The notes below the pieces were generated by a model. The model was not told the origin of the DNA. It saw only the letters and a program-made list of their open reading frames with translations, and did no database searches. A DNA stretch of 64,000 nucleotides from Rhizobium phaseoli. GTDB taxonomy: Bacteria; Pseudomonadota; Alphaproteobacteria; Rhizobiales; Rhizobiaceae. Of the stretch, positions 1 through 10,300 are shown in pieces. The position numbers were made by a program, and so were the translations under genes. The stretch covers positions 434,001-498,000 of the forward strand of contig NZ_ML133565.1 in the NCBI RefSeq assembly GCF_003985125.1, read 5' to 3'. Within the stretch, counting starts at the first letter, position 1. The number at the start of each line of letters is the position of its first letter.

Positions 1-3000
1 TGGCGCGAGGTTTTCGACCACGCGGCGGATACCGGCTTCGACCATGTGCTGACAGCGCCTCTGTTCGACCGGGGCGGGGAACGCAGCGTCTTCACCTCCC
101 AGGACGTCGACCGTCTCGATCCTCAACTGCAGCTCGGAAGCACGGTAGAGGATGGAGTGGCGCGTCTGGCGGAAGCCGCTGGCAAGAGCGGCGTCGGCTT
201 GATGATGGACCTGATGCTCGACGGAAAAAGGCAAGATCGGCAAGCGGGCTTTCGACCCGTCGATCCCCGGCGCTCGCCGCTCGACCCGGCGGAGCCGATG
301 AGCATGCTGGAAGCGGAGCGGCAATCGCAGCTCTCGGTAGAATGGGTCGAACGGCTGCAGCGGCTGTCCGATGCCGGCCTAGCCGGTTATCGGGTGCTCG
401 GGATTGATCGGGCAACACCGGCGCTTTTCAAAACGCTGATTGCCGGAGTGCGCGAGAAGGCTGAGGTGCAGTTCTTCGCCTGGACGCCCGGCACCGATTT
501 CGCGGTGAGAAGCGCCATCGCCGATGCGGGTTTCGCAGGCTGTTTTTCATCGATGGCCTGGTGGGATCTCGACGAGAGATGGTTCGTCGAGGAGCATCAT
601 ATCCAGGAGCCGTTCGGCTGGCAGATTGCCTTTCCCGAGCCGCCGTTTGCCAGGCGTATCGCGCATGGGACGGAGAGCCGTGAAATCCTCGAGCGGCGCG
701 CCGTCCGAGCGCTGCGCCTTGCCGCCTCGCTTGGCGGCGGCCTGATGGTTCCCATGGGCTTCGAATATGGTGCGGCGACACCGCTTGATCCAACGCATGG
801 CGACGGCTCGGGCTTGCGCAGGCTGCGCCATGATCTCGCCTTCGATATCTCATCCGAGATCAGGCTCGCCAACAGCGAAATCGGCAAGGCCGGCCAGATG
901 CGGGCTCCGTCGCTTCGCCTGATCCGCAATGCCAATGGGCCGGTTTCGGTCCTTGTTCAATCCGAGGCGGAGGATCTTCGCAGCGCGTCCGATGTGCGCT
1001 TCATCCTGCTCAACCGGGATCTCAGGCGAAGCGCGCCTGCGCCGGTGACAGCGCTTCGCGAGGCCGCCGCCGGCTTTCTTCCCGTCACCGCCGATGGCGC
1101 GGCCCTGCGTCTGCGGGCAGGGGAGATCCGGGTGATTGAAGGCCAGGTGCCGGAGCCGATCACCTCAAGACCCGCTCTTGACATTGAGCAGGCGACGGCA
1201 TCGGCGCGGCTTGCCATCGAAAACATCGTGCCGCGGGTTGATGACGGACGCTTTCCTGTCAAACGCGTGGTCGGCGAGACCGTCACCGTCGAGGCGGATA
1301 TATTCGCCGATGGTCACGACCCGCTCGCAGCCGCCCTGCTCTGGCGGCCGCATGACGCCATGGCGGAGTGGAACGAGACGCCGATGCAGCTGGTCGGAAA
1401 CGACCGCTGGCGGGCTGAATTCCTGCTTGAGCGCATTGGGCGCTACGAATTCGCGGTCGAGGCGTGGAAAAATCCGTTCGCGATCTTCCGCTACGAGCTG
1501 ACCAAGAAGAACGATGCGAGGCTCGACCTGAAGCTGGAGCTCCAGGAGGGGCTGAACCTCGTCCGCGCCGCGAAGGCCGAAGCGCCGGCAGCGCTCGGCG
1601 CCGGCTTGCAGGCTCTGATCGACAGTCTCGAAAAGGCTTCCGATCCCGAGCGCACGGCGATCTTGCTCGATCCCGAGACATCCGAACTGATGAACAAGGC
1701 CGACAGGCGGCCGTTCCGGCTTCGCTCAACGGCAAGCGCCGTCGATGCCGAACGCAAGGAAGCAGCCTTCGCCAGCTGGTACCAGATCTTTCCGCGTTCG
1801 CAGAGCGGCGATCCCAACCGGCACGGCACCTTCGACGACGTCATCCCGAGGCTGGCCGATATTCGCGGCATGGGCTTCGACGTGCTCTACTTCCCGCCCA
1901 TTCATCCGATCGGCTCGACCAACCGCAAGGGCCGCAACAACAGCCTTAAGGCTGCACCCGGCGATCCCGGAAGCCCCTATGCCATCGGCTCGGAAGATGG
2001 CGGACATGACGCCATCCATCCCGAGCTCGGCGATTTCGAGGATTTCGGCCGGCTGGTCGAGGAGGCGGGCCGGCATGGGCTGGAGATTGCGCTGGATCTC
2101 GCCATCCAAGCGTCGCCGGATCATCCCTGGCTCAGGGAGCATCCCGGCTGGTTCGACTGGCGTCCCGACGGCACGATCAAATATGCCGAGAATCCACCGA
2201 AGAAATACGAGGATATCGTCAATGTCGATTTCTACACGAAGGATGCCTTGCCTTCCCTATGGGTGGAGCTGAGGGACATCGTCCAGCTCTGGGTCGACCA
2301 GGGCGTCAAGCTGTTTCGCGTCGACAATCCGCACACCAAGCCCTTCCCCTTCTGGGAATGGCTGATCGGCGATATCAGGGCGCGCCATCCCGACGTCGTC
2401 TTTCTCTCGGAAGCCTTCACCAAGCCGAAGGTCATGTACCGGCTGGCGAAGATCGGCTTCTCCCAGTCCTATACCTATTTCACCTGGCGCAATGCCAAGT
2501 GGGAGCTCGAGGAATATATGCGGGAGCTCACCGAGACGGCGCCGAAGGAATTCTTCCGCCCGCATTTCTTCGTCAACACTCACGACATCAATCCGGATTT
2601 TCTGCAGAACGCGCCGCGCCCGGCATTTCTCATCCGCGCCGCACTTGCGGCCACCCTTTCAGGATTATGGGGTGTCTATAACGGTTTCGAACTTTGCGAG
2701 GGACGGCCCGACGCCAAGCGCAAGGAATATGCCGACAGCGAGAAATACGAGATTCGCGTCTGGGACTACGACCGGCCGGGCAACATCATTGCCGAAATCA
2801 GGATGCTCAACCGCATCCGGAACGAAAACATTGCGCTGCATTCGCATCTCGGGCTGACGCTGCTCCCCGCCTGGAATGACAACATCCTCTTCTTCGAGAA
2901 GGCGAGCAAAGCCCGCGACAACGTCCTGCTGATCGCGATCAGCCTCGACCCCCATAATTTTCAGCAGAGCGACGTCGAGCTGCCGCTCTGGAAGTGGTCG

Positions 3001-3141
3001 CTCGGGGATGGCGGCGCGCTCGACGCCGAGGATCTGGTTGGCGGGCATCGTTTCAAATGGACTGGCAAAAGGCAGACCGTCGCTCTCAATCCTCACATTC
3101 TGCCCTTTGCAATCTGGCGCGTTCGCGCCGCGGAGGCATGA
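1..3141 (+). CDS. glgE: Alpha-1,4-glucan:maltose-1-phosphate maltosyltransferase GlgE (5' truncated by window)
   Basis: GlgE adds maltosyl units from maltose-1-phosphate to alpha-1,4-glucan chains in the cytosol. The frame is open from base 1, so the true start lies upstream; the first in-window candidate is a GTG at 46, used for numbering here. The C-terminal GH13 barrel carries the family triad with GlgE spacing: nucleophile D760 in FRVDNPHTKP, acid/base E789 in FLSEAFTK, and D847 in THDIN. A DUF3416-like N domain (about 375-500) precedes the barrel. The first 370 residues resemble a further GH13 barrel without clear catalytic residues, followed by a beta domain, so the protein is much longer than the roughly 670-residue actinobacterial enzyme. 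The stop codon abuts the treS start, so translation is probably coupled. Function is secure; the role of the N-terminal extension is unknown. Confidence 0.93.
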   Translation, partial: WREVFDHAADTGFDHVLTAPLFDRGGERSVFTSQDVDRLDPQLQLGSTVEDGVARLAEAAGKSGVGLMMDLMLDGKRQDRQAGFRPVDPRRSPLDPAEPMSMLEAERQSQLSVEWVERLQRLSDAGLAGYRVLGIDRATPALFKTLIAGVREKAEVQFFAWTPGTDFAVRSAIADAGFAGCFSSMAWWDLDERWFVEEHHIQEPFGWQIAFPEPPFARRIAHGTESREILERRAVRALRLAASLGGGLMVPMGFEYGAATPLDPTHGDGSGLRRLRHDLAFDISSEIRLANSEIGKAGQMRAPSLRLIRNANGPVSVLVQSEAEDLRSASDVRFILLNRDLRRSAPAPVTALREAAAGFLPVTADGAALRLRAGEIRVIEGQVPEPITSRPALDIEQATASARLAIENIVPRVDDGRFPVKRVVGETVTVEADIFADGHDPLAAALLWRPHDAMAEWNETPMQLVGNDRWRAEFLLERIGRYEFAVEAWKNPFAIFRYELTKKNDARLDLKLELQEGLNLVRAAKAEAPAALGAGLQALIDSLEKASDPERTAILLDPETSELMNKADRRPFRLRSTASAVDAERKEAAFASWYQIFPRSQSGDPNRHGTFDDVIPRLADIRGMGFDVLYFPPIHPIGSTNRKGRNNSLKAAPGDPGSPYAIGSEDGGHDAIHPELGDFEDFGRLVEEAGRHGLEIALDLAIQASPDHPWLREHPGWFDWRPDGTIKYAENPPKKYEDIVNVDFYTKDALPSLWVELRDIVQLWVDQGVKLFRVDNPHTKPFPFWEWLIGDIRARHPDVVFLSEAFTKPKVMYRLAKIGFSQSYTYFTWRNAKWELEEYMRELTETAPKEFFRPHFFVNTHDINPDFLQNAPRPAFLIRAALAATLSGLWGVYNGFELCEGRPDAKRKEYADSEKYEIRVWDYDRPGNIIAEIRMLNRIRNENIALHSHLGLTLLPAWNDNILFFEKASKARDNVLLIAISLDPHNFQQSDVELPLWKWSLGDGGALDAEDLVGGHRFKWTGKRQTVALNPHILPFAIWRVRAAEA

Positions 3142-6100
3142 ATGGATACGATGAACCCCGGTAACGCCGAGCCACTGCTCTGGTACAAGGATGCGATCAT
3201 CTACCAGCTGCATATCAAGTCGTTCTACGACGCCAATGGCGACGGCGTCGGCGATTTCGCCGGCCTGCATGCCAAGCTCGATCATATCGCGGCCCTCGGC
3301 GTCAACGCCATCTGGCTGCTGCCATTCTTTCCCTCACCACGCCGCGACGACGGCTATGACATCGCCGACTACGGCAATGTCAGTCCGGATTACGGAACGA
3401 TGGAGGATTTCCGCGCCTTCGTCGATGCCGCCCACCAGCGCAATATCCGCGTAATCATCGAACTCGTCATCAACCACACTTCCGACCAGCATCCCTGGTT
3501 CCAGCGCGCCCGACAGGCGCCTCCGGGATCACCCGAGCGGGACTTCTATGTCTGGTCGGATACCGATCAGAAGTTCCCGGAAACGCGCATCATCTTCCTC
3601 GATACGGAAAAATCCAACTGGACATGGGACGCGGTGGCCGGCGCCTATTACTGGCACCGCTTCTATTCCCACCAGCCGGACCTGAATTTCGACAGCCCGC
3701 TCGTCATGGAGGAACTGCTGAAGGTGATGCGCTTCTGGCTGGAAACCGGCATCGACGGTTTCCGTCTCGACGCGATCCCCTATCTCGTCGAGCGCGAGGG
3801 GACGATCAACGAAAACCTGCCGGAAACCCATGGGATCCTCAAGCGCATCCGCGCCGCCCTCGACGCGACCCATCCCGGCGTGATGCTGCTCGCCGAGGCC
3901 AATCAGTGGCCGGAGGACACGCGCGAATATTTCGGCGACGGCGACGAATGCCACATGGCCTTCCACTTCCCGCTGATGCCGCGCATGTATATGGCGATCG
4001 CCAAGGAGGATCGGTTTCCGATCACCGATATTCTGCGCCAGACGCCCGAGATTCCGGAGAATTGCCAGTGGGCGATATTCCTTCGCAATCACGACGAGCT
4101 GACACTGGAAATGGTGACGGATGCGGAGCGCGACTATCTCTGGGAAACCTATGCGTCCGATAAGCGGGCTCGCATCAACCTCGGCATCAGGCGGCGCCTG
4201 GCGCCGCTGATGGAGCGCGATCGCCGCCGCATCGAGCTGATGAACGCGCTTCTTCTCTCCATGCCGGGAACGCCCGTCATCTATTATGGCGACGAGATCG
4301 GCATGGGCGACAATATCTATCTCGGCGACCGGGACGGGGTGCGCACACCGATGCAGTGGTCGCCGGACCGCAATGGTGGCTTCTCCCGCACCGACCCGGC
4401 CCGCCTCGTGCTGCCGCTGATTGCCGATCCGCTTTACGGCTTCGAGGCCGTCAACGTCGAAGCGCAGAGCACCGATGCGCATTCGCTGCTCAACTGGACG
4501 CGCAAGATGCTGGCGTTGCGTGGCCGCCACCCGGCTTTCGGACGCGGCTCGCTTCGATTTCTCTCGCCCGAAAACCGCAAGATCCTCGCTTATCTCCGGG
4601 AATATGAAGGCGAGACGCTGATGTGCGTCGCCAATCTCTCGCGCCTGCCCCAGGCGGTTGAGCTGGACCTGTCGGCCTTCGAGGGCCGCGTGCCGATAGA
4701 GCTGACCGGCATGTCGCCCTTTCCGCCGATCGGGCAGCTCACCTATCTCCTGACATTGCCGCCCTATGGTTTCTTCTGGTTCCAGCTGCAGGCCGATGCG
4801 GATCCGCCGGCATGGCGCACGGCGCCGCCCGAACAACTGCCCGACCTGGTGACGATGGTCATCCGCCGCGGCCTGCTCGATCTCGTCGACGAGCCCGCGC
4901 ATATGCGCGTCCTCAGTAACGAAATCCTGCCCGCCTATCTCTCCCGGCGGCGATGGTTCGGGGCGAAGGACCAGCCGCTGCAGGCGGCGAGGCTAATCTC
5001 GGCCACGCCGATCCCCTTTGTCGACGGTGTCGTTCTCGGCGAATTGGAGGTGGTGCTGCCTGACCATACCGAATCCTACCAGTTGCCGCTGACGGTCGCC
5101 TGGGACGATGCCCAGCCGTCGGCGCTAACCCAGCAGCTGGCGCTCGGGCGGGTTCGACAGGGCAGGCGGGTCGGTTTCCTGACGGATGGTTTCGCCGTCG
5201 AGCCGATGGCGCGCGGCATCCTGCGCGGGCTCGCCGACCGCTCGCGCATCACCGGGCGCACCGGCACGCTGGAATTTCTCGGCACCGAACGGCTCGACCG
5301 GCTACAGATCACCGACGACATGCCAGTCCACTGGCTGTCGGCCGAGCAATCCAACAGTTCGCTGATCGTCGGCGAGGTCGCCATGATCAAGCTGATCCGG
5401 CACATTTTCCCCGGCATCCACCCCGAGGTGGAGATGACGCGGTTTCTGACCCGGGCCGGCTACGACCACACGGCGCCGCTGCTCGGCGAAGTCGCGCACA
5501 CCGATTCCGGCGGGCGCCGCTCGACCTTGATCATCGTCCAGGGCGCGATCCGCAATCAGGGCGACGCCTGGAACTGGATGCTCAACAATCTGCGCCGCGC
5601 TGCCGACGAACTGGTGCTGGCCGATCCGGCGGTCGAACCTGGCGACGACGTCTTCCGGTCGCTGATCAGCTTCGTCGCGATGGTTGGCATGCGACTGGGC
5701 GAATTGCATGTCGTGCTCGCCGGGGAAACCGCGGATGCGGCCTTCAGCTCTGTCGTCGCCGGCGACGATGAGGTGGAGGCGATCAAGAGGGCCGTGGCGG
5801 GCGAGGTCGCCTTTGCCATGTCGAAGCTTGCCGAACGCGAGGAGGATGCCGATCCCGCGATCGATCTGCTCGCCGCTTCGCTTGTAGGGCGCCGTGCCGA
5901 ACTCGTCGAGCTGGCTGGGCGGCTGGCGGAAAGCGCCCGCGGCACGCTGATGACGCGCACGCATGGCGATTTCCATCTCGGCCAGATTCTGGTCAGCGAG
6001 GGCGATGCCGTCATCATCGACTTCGAAGGCGAGCCCGCGAAAAATCTCGCAGAGCGACGCGCCAAAACGGTTCCGCTGCGCGATGTCGCCGGGCTGCTGC

Positions 6101-6423
6101 GGTCTCTGAGCTATCTCGTCGCCACCGCCCAGCTCGAGAATGACGCGGTCACCGAACATGAGAACGAGGTACGCCGCGATGCTATCGCCCGGTTCGGGCG
6201 CAGTGCCGAGGCGGCCTTCCTCGATGCCTACTGGCAGGCAGTCTCCGCGTCGAAGCCGCTTGCCATGCCGGCGGAACAACGCAGGCGGGTTCTCGACGCC
6301 TTTCTTCTCGAAAAGGCCGCCTACGAAATCGCCTATGAAGCCCGCAACAGGCCGAAGTGGCTGCCGATCCCGCTCGCCGGCCTTACCGAAATCGTATCGC
6401 GCTTAGCGGGGGTCAATGCATGA
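3142..6423 (+). CDS. treS: Trehalose synthase (TreS) fused to maltokinase (Mak/Pep2)
   Basis: This 1,093-residue bifunctional protein should interconvert trehalose and maltose (TreS half) and phosphorylate maltose to maltose-1-phosphate (maltokinase half), feeding GlgE directly. Residues 1-550 are a GH13 TreS with nucleophile D210 (GFRLDAIP), acid/base E252 (LAEANQW) and D318 (RNHDEL). Residues from about 560 to the end match maltokinase, with kinase-like motifs HGDFHLGQ (D943) and IIDFEGEP (D960). The ATG starts on the base after the glgE stop, and the end overlaps glgB by ATGA, so all three are one translationally coupled operon. In mycobacteria TreS and Pep2 are separate proteins that form a complex; here they are one chain, a fusion known from other bacteria. 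Confidence 0.94.
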   Translation: MDTMNPGNAEPLLWYKDAIIYQLHIKSFYDANGDGVGDFAGLHAKLDHIAALGVNAIWLLPFFPSPRRDDGYDIADYGNVSPDYGTMEDFRAFVDAAHQRNIRVIIELVINHTSDQHPWFQRARQAPPGSPERDFYVWSDTDQKFPETRIIFLDTEKSNWTWDAVAGAYYWHRFYSHQPDLNFDSPLVMEELLKVMRFWLETGIDGFRLDAIPYLVEREGTINENLPETHGILKRIRAALDATHPGVMLLAEANQWPEDTREYFGDGDECHMAFHFPLMPRMYMAIAKEDRFPITDILRQTPEIPENCQWAIFLRNHDELTLEMVTDAERDYLWETYASDKRARINLGIRRRLAPLMERDRRRIELMNALLLSMPGTPVIYYGDEIGMGDNIYLGDRDGVRTPMQWSPDRNGGFSRTDPARLVLPLIADPLYGFEAVNVEAQSTDAHSLLNWTRKMLALRGRHPAFGRGSLRFLSPENRKILAYLREYEGETLMCVANLSRLPQAVELDLSAFEGRVPIELTGMSPFPPIGQLTYLLTLPPYGFFWFQLQADADPPAWRTAPPEQLPDLVTMVIRRGLLDLVDEPAHMRVLSNEILPAYLSRRRWFGAKDQPLQAARLISATPIPFVDGVVLGELEVVLPDHTESYQLPLTVAWDDAQPSALTQQLALGRVRQGRRVGFLTDGFAVEPMARGILRGLADRSRITGRTGTLEFLGTERLDRLQITDDMPVHWLSAEQSNSSLIVGEVAMIKLIRHIFPGIHPEVEMTRFLTRAGYDHTAPLLGEVAHTDSGGRRSTLIIVQGAIRNQGDAWNWMLNNLRRAADELVLADPAVEPGDDVFRSLISFVAMVGMRLGELHVVLAGETADAAFSSVVAGDDEVEAIKRAVAGEVAFAMSKLAEREEDADPAIDLLAASLVGRRAELVELAGRLAESARGTLMTRTHGDFHLGQILVSEGDAVIIDFEGEPAKNLAERRAKTVPLRDVAGLLRSLSYLVATAQLENDAVTEHENEVRRDAIARFGRSAEAAFLDAYWQAVSASKPLAMPAEQRRRVLDAFLLEKAAYEIAYEARNRPKWLPIPLAGLTEIVSRLAGVNA

Positions 6424-8630
6424 ATGTTGAACGCTCGGAACTTCTTTCAGGCATCGGACACGATGCGCTCTGGGCTCTGATCGAGGGACGCCATGGCGAT
6501 CCCTTCTCCATCCTTGGTCCGCACGAGGCCGGCGGCATGACGGTAGTGCGCGTCTACCTGCCGGGCGCCGACGCGGTCGATCTCATCGATGCGGACAGCG
6601 GCAGGGTGGTGACGCCTTTCAGCATCGCTCATCCTTCCGGCCTGTTTGCCGCCGCGACGGCTTCAAGAATGAGCTATAGGCTGAGGATCCAATGGCCCGA
6701 TGGCGAGCAGGTCACCGAGGATCCCTATAGCTTCGGTCTTCTGCTCGGAGAACTCGACCTCCACCTGATATCCGAAGGCACCCATTACAGCCTGAGCCGG
6801 ACGCTCGGCGCAGTGGCGATGTCGATCGACGGTATCGCAGGCGTTCGTTTCGCCGTCTGGGCGCCGAATGCCTGCCGCGTCTCGGTGGTCGGCGATTTCA
6901 ACGCCTGGGACGGGCGGCGCAATCCGATGCGGCTGAGGCAATCGGCGGGCGTCTGGGAGCTGTTCGTTCCCCGGTTGGCGCCAGGCGAACGATATAAATT
7001 CGAGATCGTCGACGCACATGGCAACTGCCTGCCGCAAAAGGCCGATCCAGTGGCGCGCGCCAGCGAAGCCGCCCCGTCCACCGCCTCGATCGTCGCCTCG
7101 TCGACGCCGTTTCGCTGGACCGATGACGGTTGGATGAAAGGCCGCGACCGGCAAGCGCGGCTCGACGGTGCGATCTCGGTCTACGAGGTGCACGCCGGCT
7201 CCTGGCTTCGCGACCGGCAGGACGGCAATAGCTATCTCGATTGGGCCGAACTCAGCCAGCGGCTGGTTCCCTATGTCCGGGACATGGGATTTACCCATAT
7301 CGAATTGCTGCCGATCATGGAGCATCCGTTCGGCGGCTCCTGGGGCTACCAGCCGCTCGGGATGTTTGCCCCGACAGGCCGATACGGAACGCCCGAGGAT
7401 TTCGCCTATTTCGTCGACCGGTGTCATGGCGCCGGCATAGGTGTCATCCTCGATTGGGTGCCGGCCCATTTTCCCACGGATGTCTGGGGTCTTGCCCGCT
7501 TCGACGGCAGCGCGCTCTACGAGCACGAGGATCCCCGGGAGGGTTTTCACCGTGACTGGAACACGCTGATCTACAATCTCGGCCGCAGCGAGGTGAAAGG
7601 TTTCCTGATCGCCAGCGCGCTCGAATGGCTCGAGCGCTACCATGTCGACGGCTTGCGCGTCGATGCCGTCGCCTCGATGCTCTATCGCGACTATAGCCGC
7701 AACGAGGGCGAATGGATCCCCAACCGGTATGGCGGGCGCGAGAATCTGGAGGCGGTGGAATTCTTCAAGCACCTCAACAGTATCGTTCACGAGCGTTGCC
7801 CGCATGCCATAACCATCGCCGAGGAATCGACGGCCTGGCCGGGTGTGACAAAGCCGCCGGAAGAGGGTGGGCTCGGCTTCGATATCAAATGGAACATGGG
7901 CTGGATGCACGACAGCCTGAGTTATATCGAGAAGGATCCCGTCTACCGGAGCTATCACCACGGCACGATGACCTTCGGCATGATCTATGCCTATTCCGAG
8001 CGTTTCATCCTGCCGATTTCCCATGACGAGGTGGTTTACGGAAAAGGCTCGCTGCTGGCGAAAATGCCGGGAGACGAATGGCAGAAATTCGCCAATCTGC
8101 GCAGCTATCTCGCCTTCATGTGGGGCCATCCCGGCAAGAAGCTGTTGTTCATGGGAAGCGAAGTCGCCCAGCCGGGCGAATGGAACCACGATGCATCGGT
8201 GAGCTGGGACGTACTGGACCGGCCTGCGCATGTCGGCATTCAGCGCCTGGTGAGGGATCTGAACGCGTTTTACGGCGACGAGCCGGCATTGCAGTTCGGC
8301 GATTTTCACCCCGAGGGCTTCGAATGGGCGACCGCCGATGACGCCGTCAATTCCGTTCTGGGCATGCTCCGTTTTGCCAGTGACCGCTCTTCATCCGTCC
8401 TTATCCTGTCGAATTTCACGCCGGTGCCGCGTTACGGCTACAGGATCGGTGTGCCGCAGGACGGCGTGTGGATCGAGCGGGTCACGACAGATGCGCGGGA
8501 ATATGGCGGCTCCGGCCTCGTCAACGGCGCGGTTTCGAGTGAATCCGTGCCGGCCCACGGCAGGCCGTTCTCCTTGTCGCTGACACTGCCGCCGCTGGCG
8601 ACGGTTTTTCTCAAGGGGCCGTCGCCGTGA
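6420..8630 (+). CDS. glgB: 1,4-alpha-glucan branching enzyme GlgB
   Basis: GlgB introduces alpha-1,6 branches into the linear glucan extended by GlgE or glycogen synthase. The ATG at 6420 overlaps the treS stop (ATGA); a longer upstream reading of this frame would run back inside treS and is rejected. The 736-residue product has the usual size and order: N1 domain, CBM48 (about 120-220, with RFAVWAPNA and [10 protein letters not shown]), then a GH13_9 barrel with nucleophile D415 ([10 protein letters not shown]), acid/base E468 (IAEESTAWP) and D536 ([13 protein letters not shown]), and a beta C-domain. It ends 7 bp from the convergent gene at 8638. No glgA, glgC, glgP or glgX is visible, although some may lie upstream. 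Confidence 0.96.
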   Translation: MNVERSELLSGIGHDALWALIEGRHGDPFSILGPHEAGGMTVVRVYLPGADAVDLIDADSGRVVTPFSIAHPSGLFAAATASRMSYRLRIQWPDGEQVTEDPYSFGLLLGELDLHLISEGTHYSLSRTLGAVAMSIDGIAGVRFAVWAPNACRVSVVGDFNAWDGRRNPMRLRQSAGVWELFVPRLAPGERYKFEIVDAHGNCLPQKADPVARASEAAPSTASIVASSTPFRWTDDGWMKGRDRQARLDGAISVYEVHAGSWLRDRQDGNSYLDWAELSQRLVPYVRDMGFTHIELLPIMEHPFGGSWGYQPLGMFAPTGRYGTPEDFAYFVDRCHGAGIGVILDWVPAHFPTDVWGLARFDGSALYEHEDPREGFHRDWNTLIYNLGRSEVKGFLIASALEWLERYHVDGLRVDAVASMLYRDYSRNEGEWIPNRYGGRENLEAVEFFKHLNSIVHERCPHAITIAEESTAWPGVTKPPEEGGLGFDIKWNMGWMHDSLSYIEKDPVYRSYHHGTMTFGMIYAYSERFILPISHDEVVYGKGSLLAKMPGDEWQKFANLRSYLAFMWGHPGKKLLFMGSEVAQPGEWNHDASVSWDVLDRPAHVGIQRLVRDLNAFYGDEPALQFGDFHPEGFEWATADDAVNSVLGMLRFASDRSSSVLILSNFTPVPRYGYRIGVPQDGVWIERVTTDAREYGGSGLVNGAVSSESVPAHGRPFSLSLTLPPLATVFLKGPSP

Positions 8631-8637
8631 TAGGGAT

Positions 8638-10266
8638 CTATTCGGCGTGCGGCGCCGGATGAATGAAGGGCCAAGGGCTTGCCTCGGATGCTTTTTCGAT
8701 CGGAACCTCGATGAGAACAGGTTGGTCGAGAGAAAGGGCTTCCTCGATCCTGTTTTTCAATTCTCCCGGACTCGTCACTCTGAACGACCGGATACCGAAG
8801 CTCTCCCCAAGGGCGACAAAATCCGGATTGGTGAGATCGGACCCGAGGTAGCGGCCGTTATAGGCCTGTTTCTGGTCGCGCAACACGTTGCCATAGGCCG
8901 AATTGTTGAAGACGACGGCGACGACGGCGATCTTGTGCTGGACGGCAGTGGCGAGTTCCTGAACGCCGAACATGAAACCGCCGTCGCCGGAAACCGAAAC
9001 CACGGCTTTATCGGGATTGGCGACCTTAACACCGAGGGCGGTGTTGAAACCAAAACCCAGATTGTCCTGATAGCCGCACGTCACATACTGACGCGGGCCG
9101 TAGACGGGGAAGGCAAAGCGGGCGGTAAAGCCCATCTGACTGACCTCCTCAACGAAGAAGCCATCTCTTGGAAGAGCCTGGCGAATGGCATCGAGATAGG
9201 CGAGCTGCGGCTGCACGCTTGAGAAGCGAGATATGGCCTCGCTGTTTAGTTCGGCGAACTCGCTGGTGCGATCCTCGCGGCGGGAACCTGCCAGCGCATC
9301 GATCAGCGCCTGCGTTCCGGCCTCGGCATCGGCGACGATGCCGACATCGGGCTTGAGACGAACCATTTCGGTCGGATCGATATCGATGCGGATGATCTTG
9401 AGGCCCTTGGGCAGCCACTTCCACCGCATGAACTGCAATTCGAGCCGGCTGCCGATGCCGATCAGGACGTCCACCTTCTTCCAATATTCATAAGCCGCGA
9501 CGAAATTCAGATAGTTCGGGTGATCGTCGGCGACGATGCCTTTGCCGGAGCGATGCGAGGTAACCGGCGCCTGCAGCAGTTCCGCAAGAGCAGCAATCTC
9601 GGGCCCGGCATCTGCCGCACCGCCGCCGACCATGATCATCGGGTTCCTGGCGCCTGATATCAGTGCCGTTGCGGCCGCGATCTGATCCGGGTTGACTGCC
9701 GGACGAGGTGCGCTTGCGCCCGTGGGAAGATCGACTTCCGGGCCGGATTGTCCAAACACATCCCAAGGCGCTTCGATCGCCCCCGGACCCTGCCGGCCGG
9801 AGAGCATCTTCCCGACGACCCCTGATAGGACAGGGCCGGCTTCGGACTGGTGATTGATGCGCTCCGCCACCTTGGTAATTCCGCGCATTGTCGAGAGCTG
9901 ATCCGGCAGCTCGTGCAACTGGCCTCTGCCTCGGCCGATCAGGTGCGACATGATGTTGCCGGTAATGCAAAGCACCGGCGCATTGGCGCCGTAAGCGGTG
10001 CAAAGTGCTGCGCCGGAATTCAGGACGCCTGGGCCGGGGACAACAGTATAGGCGCCAATCCGGCCGGTGGATTTGGCATAGCCGTAGGCCATGTAGCCGG
10101 CGCCCTGTTCATGCCGGGTATGGATGAAGCGAAGCTTGTCACCGGCGCCGTAAAGAGCATCGTTGAAGTCATACATGTGGGCGCCCGGAATGCCGAAGAC
10201 CGTGTCGATTCCATGGGCGACAAGCGATCGGGCGATCGCCTGGCCGGTCGTTTCTTTCCTGCTCAT
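8638..10266 (-). CDS. Thiamine-diphosphate-dependent enzyme of the acetolactate synthase/2-oxoacid decarboxylase family
   Basis: The protein has the three-domain layout of the ALS/pyruvate decarboxylase superfamily. The N-terminal PYR domain carries the cofactor-activating glutamate in RHEQGAGYMAYGYAK, and the C-terminal PP domain has a GDG...NN metal/ThDP motif (GDGGFMFG then VVFNNSAYGN). The ATG at 10266 is chosen (542 residues); a TTG four codons upstream is possible, and neither has a strong Shine-Dalgarno. It lies 34 bp downstream of the aminotransferase on the same strand, so it probably acts on the 2-oxo acid made by that enzyme, as a decarboxylase or carboligase. A true biosynthetic ALS is less likely, since no small regulatory subunit (ilvH) is adjacent. 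Substrate cannot be assigned from sequence. Confidence 0.85.
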   Translation of the reverse strand: MSRKETTGQAIARSLVAHGIDTVFGIPGAHMYDFNDALYGAGDKLRFIHTRHEQGAGYMAYGYAKSTGRIGAYTVVPGPGVLNSGAALCTAYGANAPVLCITGNIMSHLIGRGRGQLHELPDQLSTMRGITKVAERINHQSEAGPVLSGVVGKMLSGRQGPGAIEAPWDVFGQSGPEVDLPTGASAPRPAVNPDQIAAATALISGARNPMIMVGGGAADAGPEIAALAELLQAPVTSHRSGKGIVADDHPNYLNFVAAYEYWKKVDVLIGIGSRLELQFMRWKWLPKGLKIIRIDIDPTEMVRLKPDVGIVADAEAGTQALIDALAGSRREDRTSEFAELNSEAISRFSSVQPQLAYLDAIRQALPRDGFFVEEVSQMGFTARFAFPVYGPRQYVTCGYQDNLGFGFNTALGVKVANPDKAVVSVSGDGGFMFGVQELATAVQHKIAVVAVVFNNSAYGNVLRDQKQAYNGRYLGSDLTNPDFVALGESFGIRSFRVTSPGELKNRIEEALSLDQPVLIEVPIEKASEASPWPFIHPAPHAE

Positions 10267-10300
10267 TTGGAAATCCAATGACTTGAGTTCGGTTATGTCA

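Noticed and set aside
3529-4902. Long minus-strand frame opposite treS
   Set aside because: It lies entirely inside a gene with clear catalytic motifs; its translation is Arg/His/Gly-rich with no domain. The same holds for the minus frames at 6663-8309, 35432-37144, 58746-60872 and 61192-62505.
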